A stretch of 51,286 nt of DNA from Caulobacter endophyticus (GTDB lineage Bacteria > Pseudomonadota > Alphaproteobacteria > Caulobacterales > Caulobacteraceae), in NCBI RefSeq assembly GCF_029543245.1, contig NZ_JARQWV010000034.1, positions 1-51,286 of the forward strand, written 5' to 3'. Positions 15,316-23,374 of the stretch are shown in pieces. The stretch's first letter is position 1; every line of letters begins with the position of its first letter. Below the pieces are notes generated by a model. That model did not search any database. It saw only the letters and a list, made by a program, of their open reading frames with translations, and was not told the origin of the DNA. The translations under genes and the position numbers were made by a program.

Positions 15316-15917
15316 CAGGCTTCGGCGACCGCGACGCGCACCAGGGTCCAGTTGGGGTCGCGGCTCTTGAGGTCGCGCTCGAAGGTCCACAGGTCGGCCG
15401 TGCGGCGGTCGTCGACCGCCTCGCCGGCGGCGCTGGTCGAGCGCGTGCGCACCTCGGCCAGGATCCGCACCACGGCGCGGGCGGTGTCGCCCTGCACCTC
15501 GGCGCTGTCGAGGTCCATGCGCGGCGGAGCCAGGATCTCGACGCTTTCGGTGCGGCCCTCGGCTTCGCGGGCGGCCATGGCGCCTTCGAAATTGGCCATC
15601 ACGTCGGACGCCAGCAGCGGCTTCAGCGTCTCGCGGTCACCCTGGGCGAAAGCCTTGAGGATCATCTCGTAGGCGTAGCGGGCGCCCGACAGGAAGCGGG
15701 CGGGATCGAAGTCGGGCTGGCGGGCGCGCAGGGCGGCCAGGCCCGTGGCGTTGACCGGGATCGCCGCCTCGGCGCTGTCGGCCGGACGGTTTGCGGCCGG
15801 GGCGGCCACGGGGGCGGGCGTGTCCTCGGGCTGACGCCCCACCCGGCGACCGAGAGTGGCGTAGAGCTGGTAGAGGACGACGGCGGCGAGCACCGCGAAG
15901 ACGATCAGTTCAAGCAC
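15315..15917 (-). CDS. Tim44/TimA-like inner-membrane-anchored protein
   Basis: A 200-residue protein with one N-terminal membrane segment (MLELIVFAVLAAVVLYQLY), an Ala/Pro-rich linker and a C-terminal Tim44-like domain ('GARYAYEMILKAFAQGDRETLKPLL', 'TADLWTFERDLKSRDPNWTLV'). Such proteins are the alphaproteobacterial relatives of mitochondrial Tim44. The divergent neighbour is secB, so both genes at this promoter relate to protein traffic. It leads the operon with mltA and smr. Confidence 0.85.
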   Translation of the reverse strand: MLELIVFAVLAAVVLYQLYATLGRRVGRQPEDTPAPVAAPAANRPADSAEAAIPVNATGLAALRARQPDFDPARFLSGARYAYEMILKAFAQGDRETLKPLLASDVMANFEGAMAAREAEGRTESVEILAPPRMDLDSAEVQGDTARAVVRILAEVRTRSTSAAGEAVDDRRTADLWTFERDLKSRDPNWTLVRVAVAEA

Positions 15918-15984
15918 GACAAGTTCCGCATCGGGGCCGTCGATTGAGACGACAGCCTTCCTATATAGGCCAAGCGACCGCCCG

Positions 15985-16000
15985 CGTCAGGCGCCTGACG
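15985..16000. promoter_or_regulatory. 16-bp perfect palindrome in the tim44/secB divergent promoter
   Basis: CGTCAGGCGCCTGACG is its own reverse complement and lies between the divergent Tim44-like and secB genes. On the minus strand a possible -10 (CCTATATAGG, near 15960-15968) follows it. It is a plausible operator for one or both genes; the binding protein is unknown. Confidence 0.45.
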
Positions 16001-16082
16001 TTGCACGGCGTTCTCCCGCATGTTAGCAGCGCCGCTCACGCCTAACGGCCGATATGCCGCGCCGAGTATGGAAAAACCCTTC

Positions 16083-16577
16083 ATGACCGATACCAACGGC
16101 GCTCCGCCCGCCGCCCAGGACGACAACGAAGCGGCCGCCGCCGGGATCCGCATCGTCGCCCAGTTCGTTCGCGACCTGTCGTTCGAAAACCCGCTCGCGC
16201 CGGACTCGCTGCGCGCCTCGGCCACCCAGCCGGCCATCGACATGGGCGTCGAGATGAACGCCCGCGGTCGCGCCGACGGCCTGTTCGAAGTCGACCTGAA
16301 GCTGTCGGCCCGCGCCGAGCGCGACGGCCAGGCGGTGTTCCACGTCGAAGTCGTCTATGGCGGCCTGTTCCAGATCGCCGGCGTGCCGGAAGAGGCCCTC
16401 GAGCAGGTCCTGCTGATCGAGTGCCCGCGCTTCCTGTTCCCGTTCGCCCGTCGCCTGATCGCCGACGTCACCAGCGAAGGCGGCTTCCCGCCCTTCCTGA
16501 TCGACCCGATCGACTTCGCCGGCGTCTATGCCGCGCGCAAGGCCCAGGCCGACGCCGGTCAGGTCGGCAACGCCTGA
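16083..16577 (+). CDS. secB: Protein-export chaperone SecB
   Basis: A 164-residue homotetrameric chaperone that keeps preproteins unfolded and hands them to SecA. Family blocks seen are VRDLSFENPLAPDSL, 'FEVDLKLSARAERDGQAVFHVEVVYGGLF', LLIECPRFLFPFARRLIAD and GGFPPFLIDPIDFAGVY. ATG 16083 (MTDTNGAPPA) is preferred; earlier ATGs give a non-family extension. It diverges from the Tim44-like operon and ends before a bidirectional terminator shared with cenR. Confidence 0.96.
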   Translation: MTDTNGAPPAAQDDNEAAAAGIRIVAQFVRDLSFENPLAPDSLRASATQPAIDMGVEMNARGRADGLFEVDLKLSARAERDGQAVFHVEVVYGGLFQIAGVPEEALEQVLLIECPRFLFPFARRLIADVTSEGGFPPFLIDPIDFAGVYAARKAQADAGQVGNA

Positions 16578-16605
16578 TTTCAGGCTGACGACCCCGAAAA
16601 CGAAG

Positions 16606-16643
16606 AAGGCCCGGAGCAGCGATGCTCCGGGCCTTTCTTTTTT
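16606..16643. terminator. Bidirectional rho-independent terminator, secB/cenR
   Basis: A perfect 12-bp stem, AAGGCCCGGAGC (16606-16617) and GCTCCGGGCCTT (16624-16635), with a 6-nt loop. TTTCTTTTTT follows on the plus strand. On the minus strand the stem is followed by CTTCGTTTT, so it serves the convergent genes on both sides. Confidence 0.9.
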
Positions 16644-16657
16644 GGCTTCCGTGAAGG

Positions 16658-17344
16658 CTAAGGCTGAAGCCGGTAGCCGCCCGCCTCGGTGATCAGGATG
16701 CGCGCCGTGGCCGGATCGGGTTCGATCTTCTGGCGCAGGCGATAGACGTGGGTCTCCAGCGTGTGGGTGGTGACGCCGGCGTTGTAGCCCCAGACTTCGG
16801 TCAGCAGTTCCTCGCGCGACACCGGCTTGGAGCCGGCGCGATAGAGGTACTTGAGGATGTTGGTCTCCTTCTCGGTCAGCCGCACCTTCTTCTGCTTGTC
16901 GTCGACCAGCAGCTTGGCCGAGGGGCGGAACTCGTAGGGACCGATGCGGAACAGCGCGTCTTCCGAGGCCTCGTAGCTGCGCAGCTGGGCGCGGATGCGG
17001 GCCAGCAGCACGCCGAAGCGGAAGGGCTTGGTGACATAGTCGTTGGCGCCCGATTCCAGGCCCAGGATCGTGTCGCTGTCGCTGGCGGCGGCGGTGAGCA
17101 TGATCACCGGCGCGGTGACGCCGTTCTTGCGCATCAGCCGGCAGGCCTCGCGGCCGTCCATGTCGGGCAGGTCGACGTCGAGCAGGATCAGGTCCGGCTT
17201 GATCTCGCGGGCCTGCCGCACGCCTTCGCCGGCGGTCGGGCACTCGGCCACGGCGAATTCCTCGTGCAGGGCGAGCTGTTCGGCCAAGGCGCCGCGCAGG
17301 TCGTCGTCGTCGTCGATGAGAAGCAGGGTCTTGCGTTGCGCCAT
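16658..17344 (-). CDS. cenR: Cell envelope response regulator CenR (OmpR family)
   Basis: A 228-residue two-component response regulator. The receiver domain opens with 'MAQRKTLLLIDDDDDLRGAL'; the phospho-acceptor is Asp56 in LILLDVDLP, with the switch Thr in IMLTAAAS and the conserved Lys in YVTKPFRFG. The C-terminal winged helix ends 'TLETHVYRLRQKIEPDP', the OmpR/PhoB type. It matches what I know of Caulobacter CenR, an essential regulator of envelope integrity paired with the kinase CenK encoded elsewhere. ATG 17344 gives the expected start. The divergent L,D-transpeptidase gene supports an envelope role. Confidence 0.85.
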   Translation of the reverse strand: MAQRKTLLLIDDDDDLRGALAEQLALHEEFAVAECPTAGEGVRQAREIKPDLILLDVDLPDMDGREACRLMRKNGVTAPVIMLTAAASDSDTILGLESGANDYVTKPFRFGVLLARIRAQLRSYEASEDALFRIGPYEFRPSAKLLVDDKQKKVRLTEKETNILKYLYRAGSKPVSREELLTEVWGYNAGVTTHTLETHVYRLRQKIEPDPATARILITEAGGYRLQP

Positions 17345-17410
17345 GAGGCGGAACATGACCGCTACGAGGCCCGGCGCCAAGGGGCGCGGCTTGCGGGAGC
17401 GGGGTTTGCG

Positions 17411-17920
17411 ATGATCTTCCAGGCGCATTCGGACGGAACCATCGACCTCGGCGACGGCCGGATCGTGCGCTGCGCCCTGGGCAAGGCCGGCGTCGTCGCC
17501 GCCGCCGACAAGCGCGAGGGCGACAACAGGAGCCCGCTGGGAACCTGGGCGATCCGCCAGGTGCTCTACCGCCCCGACGTCTATCCGGACGGCCCGAAGA
17601 CGGCCCTGCCGATCGCGCCGATCGCGCCCGACGACGGGTGGTGCGACGCGCCCGGCGATCCGAACTACAACCGCCCGGTCAAGCTGCCCTACCCCGCCAG
17701 CGCCGAGCGCATGTGGCGCGACGACGGCGTCTACGACCTGGTCGGGATCCTGGCCCACAACGACGACCCGCCGGTTCCGGGCCTGGGCTCGGCGATCTTC
17801 CTGCATCTGGCGCGCGAGGGCTATCCCGGCACCGAGGGCTGCGTGGCCCTGGCGCGGGCGGATATCGAGGCGCTGCTGGGCAAGGCCGCGCCGGGGGACG
17901 CGATCGGGATTTCGGAATAG
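17411..17920 (+). CDS. L,D-transpeptidase (YkuD domain)
   Basis: A 169-residue protein consisting almost wholly of the YkuD catalytic domain, which makes 3-3 peptidoglycan cross-links or attaches proteins to the wall. The active-site motif is 'HLAREGYPGTEGCVALAR', with the nucleophilic Cys in GCVAL and a histidine upstream. The N-terminus (MIFQAHSDGTIDLGDG) has no signal peptide that I can see, which is odd for a periplasmic enzyme. It lies divergent to cenR with a 66-bp shared promoter gap. Confidence 0.85.
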   Translation: MIFQAHSDGTIDLGDGRIVRCALGKAGVVAAADKREGDNRSPLGTWAIRQVLYRPDVYPDGPKTALPIAPIAPDDGWCDAPGDPNYNRPVKLPYPASAERMWRDDGVYDLVGILAHNDDPPVPGLGSAIFLHLAREGYPGTEGCVALARADIEALLGKAAPGDAIGISE

Positions 17921-17921
17921 T

Positions 17922-18085
17922 CCTTCTCCCCTTGCGGGAGAAGGTGTCGACGAAGTCGACGGATGAGGGGTCTCTCAAATTTGAAAGACCGCTCCCTGGC
18001 CTGCCCGCCGTTGCGGTTGACGGGATCGTCGACCCCTCACCCGACCTCCCTTCGGGAGGCCACCCTCTCCCGCAGGGGGAGAGGG
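17922..18085. repeat. Type B dispersed intergenic repeat
   Basis: A 164-bp element. It opens with the hairpin CCTTCTCCC / GGGAGAAGG (17922-17944) and closes with CCCTCTCCC / GGGAGAGGG (18063-18085). Between them are GGATGAGGGGTC and GACCCCTCACCC blocks that can pair with each other, plus a short GTCGAC dyad. The same element in opposite orientation is at 24937-25060. It lies between convergent genes (ldt and yggS) and may act as a terminator. Confidence 0.8.
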
Positions 18086-18086
18086 A

Positions 18087-18731
18087 TCAACGGGAGCCGA
18101 ACAGCGCCGAGCCCACCCGCACCGAGGTGGCCCCACACGCGATGGCGGTCTCGAAGTCGTCGCTCATGCCCATCGAGAGCCTGGTCACGCCGTTGCGGGC
18201 GGCGATGTCGGCCAGCATGCGGAAATGCGGCGCGGGATCTTCATCGGCCGGCGGGATGCACATCAGGCCCTCCACCGAGAGCCCATAGACGTCCCGGCAG
18301 GCGGCCACGAAGGCGTCGGCCTCGCCCGGCGTCACGCCGGCCTTCTGCGGCTCCTGCCCCGTATTGACCTGGACGTAGAGGCGAGGGGCCCTCCCCTGCG
18401 CCTGGGCTTCGTCGGCCAGCACCCGCGCCAGCTTCTCGCGGTCGAGGGTCTCGATGACGTCGAAGAAGGCCACGGCGTCGCGGGCCTTGTTGGTCTGCAA
18501 GGGGCCGATCAGCCGCAGCTCGATCTGCGCGCGCAGCGGCGTCCAGCGCTCCTTGGCCTCCTGCACGCGGTTCTCGCCGAAAACCCGCTGGCCCCCGTCG
18601 AACACAGGGGCGATATGGTCCCAGGGCTGCAGCTTCGACACCGCCACCAGCTGGACGGCGTCGGCGGGCCGGCTGGCCGCAAGGGCGGCGGCGGCGATGC
18701 GGGATCGGATGGCGTTCAGGGCTTGCGACAT
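18087..18731 (-). CDS. YggS family PLP homeostasis protein
   Basis: A 214-residue pyridoxal-phosphate carrier/homeostasis protein (PLPBP/YggS). The PLP lysine lies in LVAVSKLQPWDHI. Further family blocks are 'FGENRVQEAKERW', HLIGPLQTNKARD in a variant form (RLIGPLQTNKARD), VNTGQEPQKAG and the C-terminal LSMGMSDDFETAIACGATSVRVGSALFG. The ATG at 18731 overlaps the ATG of the divergent ThiE-like gene, since ACATGT gives a start on both strands. Confidence 0.93.
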   Translation of the reverse strand: MSQALNAIRSRIAAAALAASRPADAVQLVAVSKLQPWDHIAPVFDGGQRVFGENRVQEAKERWTPLRAQIELRLIGPLQTNKARDAVAFFDVIETLDREKLARVLADEAQAQGRAPRLYVQVNTGQEPQKAGVTPGEADAFVAACRDVYGLSVEGLMCIPPADEDPAPHFRMLADIAARNGVTRLSMGMSDDFETAIACGATSVRVGSALFGSR

Positions 18732-19356
18732 GTCGGACCAGGAAACAGGCAGTCTGGAGACCCTCTCTAGAACGGCCGCGCGGCTTCGCCCATGGGTCTG
18801 GTCGGGCGATCCCCTGCCGCGCCTGCTGTTTTTCACCGATCCCTTGCGGGTTCCCGATCCCGAGGCCGTCGCCGAGCGCCTGCCGGCCGGAGCGGGGATC
18901 GTCTATCGGCCCTTCGACGCGGCCGACGCGGTCGAGCGCGGCCTGCGTCTGGCGGCGATCGCCCGAGCGCGCGGCCTGCTGCTGTTGGCGGGCGCGGATC
19001 CGGCCCTGGCGCAGGCGATCGGCGCAGGCGGCGTTCACCTGCCCCAGCGGCTGGCGGACGGCGCCGCCGAGCTTCGCAGAGATCATCCCTCGTGGCGGAT
19101 CACGGCGGCGGCGCACGACGCCCCGGCCGTGCGGGCGGTGCAGACGGTCGGCGTGGAGGCGGTGGTGGTCTCGCCGGTCTTTCCCAGCAACAGCCCCTCG
19201 GCCGGCGCGCCGCTGGGCGTCGAGGGCCTGTCCGCGATCGCGGCGGGCGCGGCCCTGCCGATCTACGCCCTGGGCGGCGTCAATGCGAAAACGGCCGGCG
19301 CGCTGGTCGGCGCGGGCGTCTACGGCTTGGCGGGGATCGAGGGGTTCGGCGGCTGA
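18730..19356 (+). CDS. Thiamine phosphate synthase/TenI-like protein
   Basis: A 208-residue TIM-barrel protein of the ThiE/TenI superfamily: VHLPQRL, VEAVVVSPVFPSNSPS, 'LGVEGLSAIAAGAALPIYALGGVNAKTAGALVGAGVYGLAGI'-type segments near the C-terminus. The usual substrate motif QLREK is replaced by VYRPFD, and the metal-binding DD pair is not evident, so it may not make thiamine phosphate. The first ~25 residues are not family-like, so a later start is possible. ATG 18730 lies on the yggS start. No thiamine genes are nearby. Confidence 0.7.
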   Translation: MSDQETGSLETLSRTAARLRPWVWSGDPLPRLLFFTDPLRVPDPEAVAERLPAGAGIVYRPFDAADAVERGLRLAAIARARGLLLLAGADPALAQAIGAGGVHLPQRLADGAAELRRDHPSWRITAAAHDAPAVRAVQTVGVEAVVVSPVFPSNSPSAGAPLGVEGLSAIAAGAALPIYALGGVNAKTAGALVGAGVYGLAGIEGFGG

Positions 19357-19366
19357 GCGCCGAAGA

Positions 19367-19789
19367 TCAGAACTTGAACGCCGTTTCCAGCTTCACGCGC
19401 GGCGCGGGCTCGCGGGTTTCGTTCTTGCGGGCGGCGGCCACGGGGTTGTTCTCGCCCAGGGCCACGGCGCCGCCGACGCGGATCGACGGGGTGACCTTGT
19501 AATAGGCCCCGGCCTGGACGTCCTTCAGCTCCATCTCGCGGCCCACGGGCTGGTCGAGGTCGAGCTTGAGGCCCCACTTACCCTTGCGGGCGTCGAATTC
19601 GAGGGTCTTCTTGGGGTTCTGCGGGCTGAACGGCGCGCCTTGCGAGGCGGTGAAGTCGTTCTTGACGGTGAAGTCGGCGGTGGCCGGCGCGGTGCGGGTC
19701 TTGGTCTGGGCATGAGCCAGCGAAGCCGATCCGGTCAGGATCAGCGCGGCGGCGCCCGCCAAGACGAACTGCGTCGCGACCTTCGTCAC
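19367..19789 (-). CDS. ntrZ: NtrZ family periplasmic regulatory protein
   Basis: A 140-residue exported protein: signal peptide of about 27 residues ending SLAHA, then a beta-rich domain with 'SPQNPKKTLEFDARKGKWGL' and 'KDVQAGAYYKVTPSIRVGGAV'. This matches my recollection of the NtrZ family, small periplasmic proteins of Caulobacterales thought to restrain the NtrY sensor kinase; NtrY/NtrX are not in this window. The family call is from memory, so certainty is moderate. It is monocistronic, and the DUF3576 gene upstream is divergent. Confidence 0.6.
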   Translation of the reverse strand: MTKVATQFVLAGAAALILTGSASLAHAQTKTRTAPATADFTVKNDFTASQGAPFSPQNPKKTLEFDARKGKWGLKLDLDQPVGREMELKDVQAGAYYKVTPSIRVGGAVALGENNPVAAARKNETREPAPRVKLETAFKF

Positions 19790-19961
19790 TACGACACCTA
19801 TTCCCCAAGTTACCCCTGCCCGAACCTCATATAGGTACGGACACCCTGAACGCCGAATAAAGGCCTTGGTACAACGCGGTCAACCGGGCTTGGATCACGC
19901 TGATCGTCGCAGGTATCGATTCAAGCGGCGCCTGTGGCGGTCATGTCACGCGATTCCTGTT

Positions 19962-19988
19962 TTGACGCAGCGCGGCCATGCTATAGAC
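19962..19988 (+). promoter_or_regulatory. Housekeeping sigma promoter of the DUF3576 gene
   Basis: TTGACGC (19962-19968), 11 nt, then GCTATAGAC (19980-19988). This fits the Caulobacter housekeeping consensus (TTGaCgS, 10-14 nt, GCtANAWC) almost exactly. The predicted start near 19995 gives a leader of about 60 nt before the ATG at 20056. Confidence 0.8.
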
Positions 19989-20055
19989 GCGTTCCGGCTG
20001 CGGGGGCGCGCCTGGGCTGCGCGCACGCGCCGGCGGTTATTTGGAGCGAGGTACT

Positions 20056-20568
20056 ATGGCGTTTGAGCGTGGGTCCATGTTGCGCGGCGTCGCCGCCGGC
20101 GTGCTGGCGCTGTCGGTTCTCGGCGTGGGCGCATGCAGCAGCAACAAGCCGCCCAAGACCTTCACCAGCCAGAGCGAAGAGCCCGGTTTCCGGCCCTTCG
20201 GCCTGTTCAAGAAGAGCCCGAAGGCCGCCACGAGCGAAGGCTCGATCGGCGTCAACGGCTTCCTGTGGCGCGCGTCGCTGGACACGCTGGCCTTCATGCC
20301 GCTGGCCTCGGCCGACCCGTACGGCGGCGTGATCGTCACCGACTGGTACATCAACCCGGAAAAGCCGGACGAGCGCTTCAAGGCCACCGTCTACATCCTG
20401 GACACCCGCCTGCGCGCCGACGGCCTGAACGTCACGATCTTCAAGCAGGCCAAGGACGCCTCTGGCGCCTGGGCCGACACGGCCGCCTCGGATCAGACGG
20501 CGACCGACATCGAGAACGCCATCCTGACCCGCGCGCGTCAGCTTCGCCTCTCGAACATCCGGAACTGA
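20056..20568 (+). CDS. DUF3576 domain lipoprotein
   Basis: A 170-residue protein with a lipoprotein signal (lipobox ending GVGAC) and a domain I recognise as DUF3576: 'GSIGVNGFLWRASLDTLAFMPLASADPYGGVIVTDWY', 'RFKATVYILDTRLRADGLNVTIFKQ' and a C-terminal 'IENAILTRARQLRL'. The family is alphaproteobacterial and its role is unknown; the position before leuS-lptE suggests an outer-membrane link. ATG 20056 follows GGAGCGAGG. A terminator follows the gene. Confidence 0.88.
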   Translation: MAFERGSMLRGVAAGVLALSVLGVGACSSNKPPKTFTSQSEEPGFRPFGLFKKSPKAATSEGSIGVNGFLWRASLDTLAFMPLASADPYGGVIVTDWYINPEKPDERFKATVYILDTRLRADGLNVTIFKQAKDASGAWADTAASDQTATDIENAILTRARQLRLSNIRN

Positions 20569-20595
20569 GGGCTCTTCAAGTCCGAAGGATCCGCG

Positions 20596-20636
20596 CGGGA
20601 GCCCCTCGTCTGGCGACAAGGGGCTCCCGTTCGCAT
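20596..20636 (+). terminator. Terminator after the DUF3576 gene
   Basis: An 11-bp perfect stem, CGGGAGCCCCT (20596-20606) and AGGGGCTCCCG (20619-20629), with a 12-nt loop. Only a weak T tract (TTCGCAT) follows, so it may be leaky. It separates this gene from leuS. Confidence 0.65.
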
Positions 20637-20779
20637 ATTTAGGCGCGCCCCGGCCGCGAAACCGCTTATGAGCATTGCGGACCGCGTCCATTTTAGTGGA
20701 GCGCGCCCGGGCGGGTTAACCGCTCACACCTAACCCTGGCGCGCTCTCGCGCATCGACCGCAAGCACTGTCTGGTTTCC

Positions 20780-23371
20780 ATGGCCCGCTACAATCCCAAA
20801 GACACCGAGCCGAAGTGGCGCGCCGCCTGGGCGAACGCCAACACCTTCCTGACGCCGATCGCTCCCGACGCGCGTCCGAAGTACTACGTGCTCGAGATGT
20901 TCCCCTATCCGTCGGGGCGCATCCACATGGGCCATGTGCGCAACTACGCCATGGGCGACGTCGTGGCCCGCTACAAGCGCGCCCAGGGCTTCAATGTGCT
21001 GCACCCGATGGGCTGGGACGCCTTCGGCATGCCCGCCGAGAACGCGGCCATGGAGCGCGGCGTCCACCCCAAGGGCTGGACCTACGACAACATCGCCGCC
21101 ATGCGCGAGCAGCTGAAGGCCCTGGGCCTGTCGGTCGACTGGTCGCGCGAGTTCGCCACCTGCGACCCGGAATACTACGGCAAGCAGCAGGCCTGGTTCC
21201 TGCGCCTGCTGAAGCGCGGCCTGGTCTATCGCAAGGAAGCCTCGGTCAACTGGGACCCGGTCGACATGACCGTGCTGGCCAACGAGCAGGTCATCGACGG
21301 CAAGGGCTGGCGCTCGGGCGCGACGGTCGAGAAGCGCAAGCTGACCCAGTGGTTCCTGCGCATCACCGACTACGCCGACGCCCTGATCGACGGCCTGAAG
21401 ACCCTGGATCGCTGGCCCGAGAAGGTCCGCATCATGCAGGAGAACTGGATCGGCCGGTCCACGGGCCTGCGCTTCAAGTTCCAGTTTGACGGCGAAGCTC
21501 CGGACGGCCTGGCCGAGGGCCTGGAAGTCTACACCACCCGTCCCGACACCCTGTTCGGCGCCAGCTTCGTGGGCATCGCGCCTGAGCACCCGCTGGCCGA
21601 GCAGCTGGCGGTCGAGAACCCCGACCTGCAGGCGTTCATCGCCGAGTGCCGCAAGGGCGGCACCTCGGAGGCCGACATCGAGGGCGCCGAGAAGCTGGGC
21701 CGCGACACCGGCCTGCGGGTGAAGCACCCGCTGGACCCGTCGATCACCCTGCCGGTGTGGATCGCCAACTTCATCCTGATGGACTACGGCACCGGCGCGA
21801 TCTTCGCCTGCCCGGCCCACGACCAGCGCGATCTGGATTTCGCCCGCAAGTACGACCTGCCGGTACTGCCGGTGGTGCTGCCGAACGGCGAGGATCCGGC
21901 GACCTTCACGGTCGGCAAGGAGGCCTATGTCGGCCCCGGCAAGATCTTCAACTCCGAGTTCCTGGACGGGATGGAGGTCGAGGCCGCCAAGACCGAGGCC
22001 GTCTCGCGGATCGAAGCCGCCGGCCAGGGTCAGGGCGCGACCGTCTATCGCCTGCGCGACTGGGGCGTGAGCCGCCAGCGCTATTGGGGCTGCCCGATCC
22101 CGGTCATCCACTGCCAGGCCTGCGGCCCGGTGGCGGTGCCGGAAGACCAGCTGCCCGTGACCCTGCCCGAGGACGTCACCTTCGATCCCAACAAGCCGGG
22201 CAATCCGCTGGTGCGGCACCCGACCTGGAAGCACGTCAATTGCCCGTCGTGCGGCGCCCCGGCCGAGCGCGAGACCGACACGCTGGACACCTTCGTCGAC
22301 AGCAGCTGGTACTTCGCCCGCTTCACCGATCCGACCGCGGCCGAGCCGATCGACAAGGCCTGCGCCGACCACTGGATGCCGGTCGACCAGTACATCGGCG
22401 GCGTCGAGCACGCGGTGCTGCACCTGCTGTACGCCCGCTTCATCACCAAGGCGCTGAAGGACGAGGGCCTGCTGTCGGTGGACGAGCCGTTCGCGGGCCT
22501 GTTCACGCAGGGCATGGTCACCCATGAGGCCTACAAGAACGAGGCCGGCGAGTGGGTCGAGCCGTCGGATGTGGTGATCACGGCCGAGGGCAACAGCCGC
22601 ACCGCCAAACACGCCAAGACCGGCGCGCCGATCGTCATCGGCGACATCGAGAAGATGTCGAAGTCCAAGAAGAACGTCGTCGCCCCCGAAGACATCTTCG
22701 AGGCCTACGGCGTCGACGCCGCGCGCCTGTTCGTGATGAGCGACAGCCCGCCCGAGCGCGACGTGCAGTGGACCAATTCGGGCGTCGAGGGCAGCTGGCG
22801 CTTCACCCACCGCCTGTGGAACGAGTTCGACAGCCAGCCGGCCGGCGATTTTACCCATGACGACGCCGACGAAGCGGCCCTGGCCCTGCGCAAAGCGGCC
22901 CACAAGCTGATCGGCTTCGTCACCGACAGCATCGAGGGCTTCCGCTTCAACAGCGGCGTGGCGCGCCTGTACGAGTTCCTGAACGCCCTGAAGGCGGCTC
23001 CGGCTGAAGGCGCGTCTCAGGGCGTGCTGGCGGCCCGGGTTGAGGCGCTGGACATCCTGGCCCGCCTGGTCGCGCCGTTCACGCCTCACCTGGCCGAAGA
23101 GGCCTGGGTCCGCCTGGGCCGCGAAGGCATGGTGGTCGACGCGCCCTGGCCCAAGGCCGACCCGGCCCTGGCGGCCGACGACGAGCGCGTGCTGCCGATC
23201 CAGATCAACGGCAAGCGCCGCGGTGAGATCAAGGTCAAGGCCGGCGCCCCGGACGACGAGGTGCAGAAAATCGCTCTGGCGGATCCCGCCGTCATGGCCC
23301 ACCTTGAGGGCGTCACGGTCCGCAAGGTGATCGTGGTCAAAGACCGCATCGTCAACATCGTGGCGAACTGA
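20780..23371 (+). CDS. leuS: Leucyl-tRNA synthetase
   Basis: An 863-residue class I synthetase that charges tRNA-Leu. HIGH appears as HMGH in 'YPSGRIHMGHVRNYAMGDVV', and KMSKS as EKMSKSKKNVV near residue 627. The editing domain (TTRPDTLFGASF) lies between them, with the zinc-like CQAC...CPSC insert around 445-495. Length and order are standard. It heads leuS-lptE-holA, with a 3-bp gap to lptE. The long leader (211 bp from the previous gene) shows no T-box. Confidence 0.98.
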   Translation: MARYNPKDTEPKWRAAWANANTFLTPIAPDARPKYYVLEMFPYPSGRIHMGHVRNYAMGDVVARYKRAQGFNVLHPMGWDAFGMPAENAAMERGVHPKGWTYDNIAAMREQLKALGLSVDWSREFATCDPEYYGKQQAWFLRLLKRGLVYRKEASVNWDPVDMTVLANEQVIDGKGWRSGATVEKRKLTQWFLRITDYADALIDGLKTLDRWPEKVRIMQENWIGRSTGLRFKFQFDGEAPDGLAEGLEVYTTRPDTLFGASFVGIAPEHPLAEQLAVENPDLQAFIAECRKGGTSEADIEGAEKLGRDTGLRVKHPLDPSITLPVWIANFILMDYGTGAIFACPAHDQRDLDFARKYDLPVLPVVLPNGEDPATFTVGKEAYVGPGKIFNSEFLDGMEVEAAKTEAVSRIEAAGQGQGATVYRLRDWGVSRQRYWGCPIPVIHCQACGPVAVPEDQLPVTLPEDVTFDPNKPGNPLVRHPTWKHVNCPSCGAPAERETDTLDTFVDSSWYFARFTDPTAAEPIDKACADHWMPVDQYIGGVEHAVLHLLYARFITKALKDEGLLSVDEPFAGLFTQGMVTHEAYKNEAGEWVEPSDVVITAEGNSRTAKHAKTGAPIVIGDIEKMSKSKKNVVAPEDIFEAYGVDAARLFVMSDSPPERDVQWTNSGVEGSWRFTHRLWNEFDSQPAGDFTHDDADEAALALRKAAHKLIGFVTDSIEGFRFNSGVARLYEFLNALKAAPAEGASQGVLAARVEALDILARLVAPFTPHLAEEAWVRLGREGMVVDAPWPKADPALAADDERVLPIQINGKRRGEIKVKAGAPDDEVQKIALADPAVMAHLEGVTVRKVIVVKDRIVNIVAN

Positions 23372-23374
23372 TCC

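Noticed and set aside
20717..20733. CtrA box upstream of leuS
   Set aside because: One TTAA is followed by CTAA at the wrong spacing; the TTAA-N7-TTAA rule is not met.
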